Below the pieces are notes generated by a model that saw only the letters and a list, made by a program, of their open reading frames with translations, was not told the DNA's origin and ran no database searches. The position numbers and the translations under genes are program-made. Shown here in pieces: positions 62,464-64,000 of a stretch of DNA of 64,000 bases. The DNA is from Jeotgalicoccus nanhaiensis (GTDB taxonomy: Bacteria > Bacillota > Bacilli > Staphylococcales > Salinicoccaceae): positions 1 through 64,000 of the forward strand of contig SPPL01000007.1 of the NCBI GenBank assembly GCA_004570955.1, written 5' to 3'. Positions within the stretch are counted from its first letter, which is position 1. Each line of letters begins with the position of its first letter.

Positions 62464-64000
62464 CTATATCTTCTGTATTAATATATCAGCAAGGAATTGC
62501 GATACTTCATCTGATCTTTTATCGATCATTGATTTGGTAAAGTAGTGTTGTTTACTTTTCAAATTTGGAGTACTGATACTTTTATTAATCTGATTGATTA
62601 ACTTGGTATCTTTCCCATCGATAACGCTTGTTGTAAGAGTCATACCTAATTTTTTAGTTAGCAAGAAATCAATTTCTTTATAATGTGAAATCTTTTCATC
62701 AAATGGTTTATTACTTAAAGAAGAGTTATCTGTAGTATAAATCAAGGATAAGTTTCCAATTCGATTAAGGTATTGATCAAATTCTTCTTTATCTTTGAAT
62801 CCCATAGCGGAATAATCATAGACAGTCAGTTTTTTAGACATGATATGTTCAATAGAAAACCTCTTTCCTGTCTGTGAGGTGATTGCATCTACTCTGTTAC
62901 AATAATAACCTTCCAAAAATCTATACATTGTAGTCGCTTTTTTGCTTACTGTGCCATTCTTGTTTTCTAATCTTCTTGTGGGTAACGAATCTTTAATATC
63001 TACGGCATATTTAGCTGTTTCTTTATTAATGAATGCTACAAGTTTATCGATATCCTGATTACTCTTATATTGTTGAATCATTTTAGGTATAAAAGATTCA
63101 ATTTGATTAGCCTGGGTAAAGCTGAATAAAATGGAAGCTACATATCGATTAGTAGCATCGAGAACTTTCTTTTTATCTTCATCATCAACGAAATAAAAAG
63201 GCATTAGCATAGCTTTAGACTGTTCATTCCCTAAAATTTCGTAAAATATCGTCATTTCTTTATGGCTGTCTCTCAAGTAACTTCCATACTCTTTCATAGA
63301 AAGTCTTGAATAAACTTCCGATACCCTGCTTACATTTTTAGCGAAATCAATTAGTTCTTTTGAAGAAAGATTATCATGTTGATCTTTAAAGTATTCAAAA
63401 AGATCATTTTTACGAATATTTTCACCTTCAAAAGCTAAAATATAACTGCTTAAGAAACTTGAAGAAGACAGTTTACTTCTTCTTTTATCTTTAATCATTG
63501 GATATTCAAGATTATCACTGAATTTACTCCAATGTCGAAGGAATTCTTTCTTTTGTGTATTATCTGGATCGTTTTTAGTAATTATCTTAAGAAACATATT
63601 TTTGATCAGATCCAACGGTTCCAATGATCTACCTCTATCGTTTAAAACCTCAAATAATTGAAAAGCCTTACTTTCATTTGGAGCAGTAGTCATGATTAAA
63701 AAGACATTTTCTGTTAGATAATTTATAAAGCGAATCATTTTTTCTTCAGTCATATTTTCACTGTCGAAAAAATTCACTACATATTCGTAAATTGATTGGA
63801 TGTTTTTATCGGTTTCTTTATCTGGTACATGATCAACATCTAAATCGTCTTCCATTAATCTTCTATAAAAATCTCCGAATGAAAGAGAAGAATCATGTCT
63901 GATTTTTAACCCTTTGTAATCTCCTAAATCACTTGTCAGACTAAAGCCCTTAGATAAGTTTGTACTGTAGCTTCTCCAGCGATCCTGATACTTAGCTGAT
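62464..64000 (-). CDS. DUF262/DUF1524 (GmrSD-like) protein, 5' end outside the window
   Basis: A minus-strand frame open from the stop at 62464 to the window edge (more than 510 codons). The ATG at 63855 is internal: in-frame codons continue upstream (RWRSYSTNLSKGFSL and FGDFYRRLMEDD). Near the middle, FLIMTTAPNESKAFQLFEVLNDRGRSLEPLDLIKN is the DUF262-type segment; the C-terminal part RFSIEHIMSK..YLNRIGNLSLI fits DUF1524, an HNH-like nuclease fold (H-I-M after EH). The type IV restriction family GmrSD cuts modified DNA. It is convergent with the GHKL operon. Confidence 0.8.
   Translation of the reverse strand, partial: SAKYQDRWRSYSTNLSKGFSLTSDLGDYKGLKIRHDSSLSFGDFYRRLMEDDLDVDHVPDKETDKNIQSIYEYVVNFFDSENMTEEKMIRFINYLTENVFLIMTTAPNESKAFQLFEVLNDRGRSLEPLDLIKNMFLKIITKNDPDNTQKKEFLRHWSKFSDNLEYPMIKDKRRSKLSSSSFLSSYILAFEGENIRKNDLFEYFKDQHDNLSSKELIDFAKNVSRVSEVYSRLSMKEYGSYLRDSHKEMTIFYEILGNEQSKAMLMPFYFVDDEDKKKVLDATNRYVASILFSFTQANQIESFIPKMIQQYKSNQDIDKLVAFINKETAKYAVDIKDSLPTRRLENKNGTVSKKATTMYRFLEGYYCNRVDAITSQTGKRFSIEHIMSKKLTVYDYSAMGFKDKEEFDQYLNRIGNLSLIYTTDNSSLSNKPFDEKISHYKEIDFLLTKKLGMTLTTSVIDGKDTKLINQINKSISTPNLKSKQHYFTKSMIDKRSDEVSQFLADILIQKI

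Noticed and set aside
62464-63855. Start of the GmrSD-like gene at ATG 63855
   Set aside because: The frame is open further upstream with protein-like sequence to the window edge, so the true start is outside.

Overview
The window looks like a chromosomal segment of a low-to-moderate GC Staphylococcaceae member; Jeotgalicoccus or Salinicoccus fit best from gene content, but the genus is inference. The evidence is a set of Bacillales/staphylococcal neighbourhoods: kbl-tdh-HAD-tadA, folE2-bshB2-yojF (bacillithiol), pdxK/ung-DUF5327-DUF423, hemQ/pta-lipL, and HD phosphohydrolase-ywhD-gldA-ywiB-argS. A single tRNA-Val(GAC) lies at 45.7 kb.

Layout. 0-0.12 kb: edge of an IS3-family element. 0.16-3.7 kb: three tandem, translationally coupled M20 amidohydrolases. 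3.9-11.9 kb: housekeeping genes (threonine to glycine degradation, tRNA deaminase, folate, bacillithiol, B6 salvage, uracil excision). 11.9-13.8 kb: a complete IS1182-family element whose transposase frame runs through the right inverted repeat into host DNA. 13.9-15.9 kb: a YtrA-type GntR regulator with an ABC exporter behind a textbook promoter and palindromic operator. 16-20.1 kb: LysR/YczE divergent pair, membrane acyltransferase, small membrane proteins and a metallo-beta-lactamase-fold hydrolase. 20.2-31.4 kb: heme, acetate, lipoate, arginyl-tRNA and a binding protein plus permease. 31.5-36 kb: peptidases and aspartase. 36-41.7 kb: a lipoprotein, two related proteins (one with a pRiA4b ORF-3-like domain), a Zn alcohol dehydrogenase, PPK2 and three unrelated tandem arrays that share a repeat period of about 41 bp. 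41.7-48.6 kb: transporters, an ornithine cyclodeaminase homologue, and an ABC exporter whose ATPase has an in-frame stop. 48.7-55.7 kb: a PucR-controlled catabolic locus (amidohydrolase, Na+ symporter, frameshifted amidohydrolase, creatinase-like M24 protein) preceded by a decayed cyclic amidohydrolase.

55.9-64 kb is an AT-rich accessory island and the most interesting part. It holds a 959-residue HKD-nuclease/SF2-helicase protein, a three-gene overlapping operon led by a GHKL ATPase of the MORC/paraMORC kind with two proteins I do not recognise, and, convergently, a GmrSD-like DUF262/DUF1524 protein running off the right edge. This is most simply read as an anti-phage island. The GHKL operon is the best candidate for a poorly described system.

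A second notable signal is a structured intergenic element present twice (inside the IS1182 element and after aspA). Its stems change in a compensatory way while the loop and one bulge stay constant.
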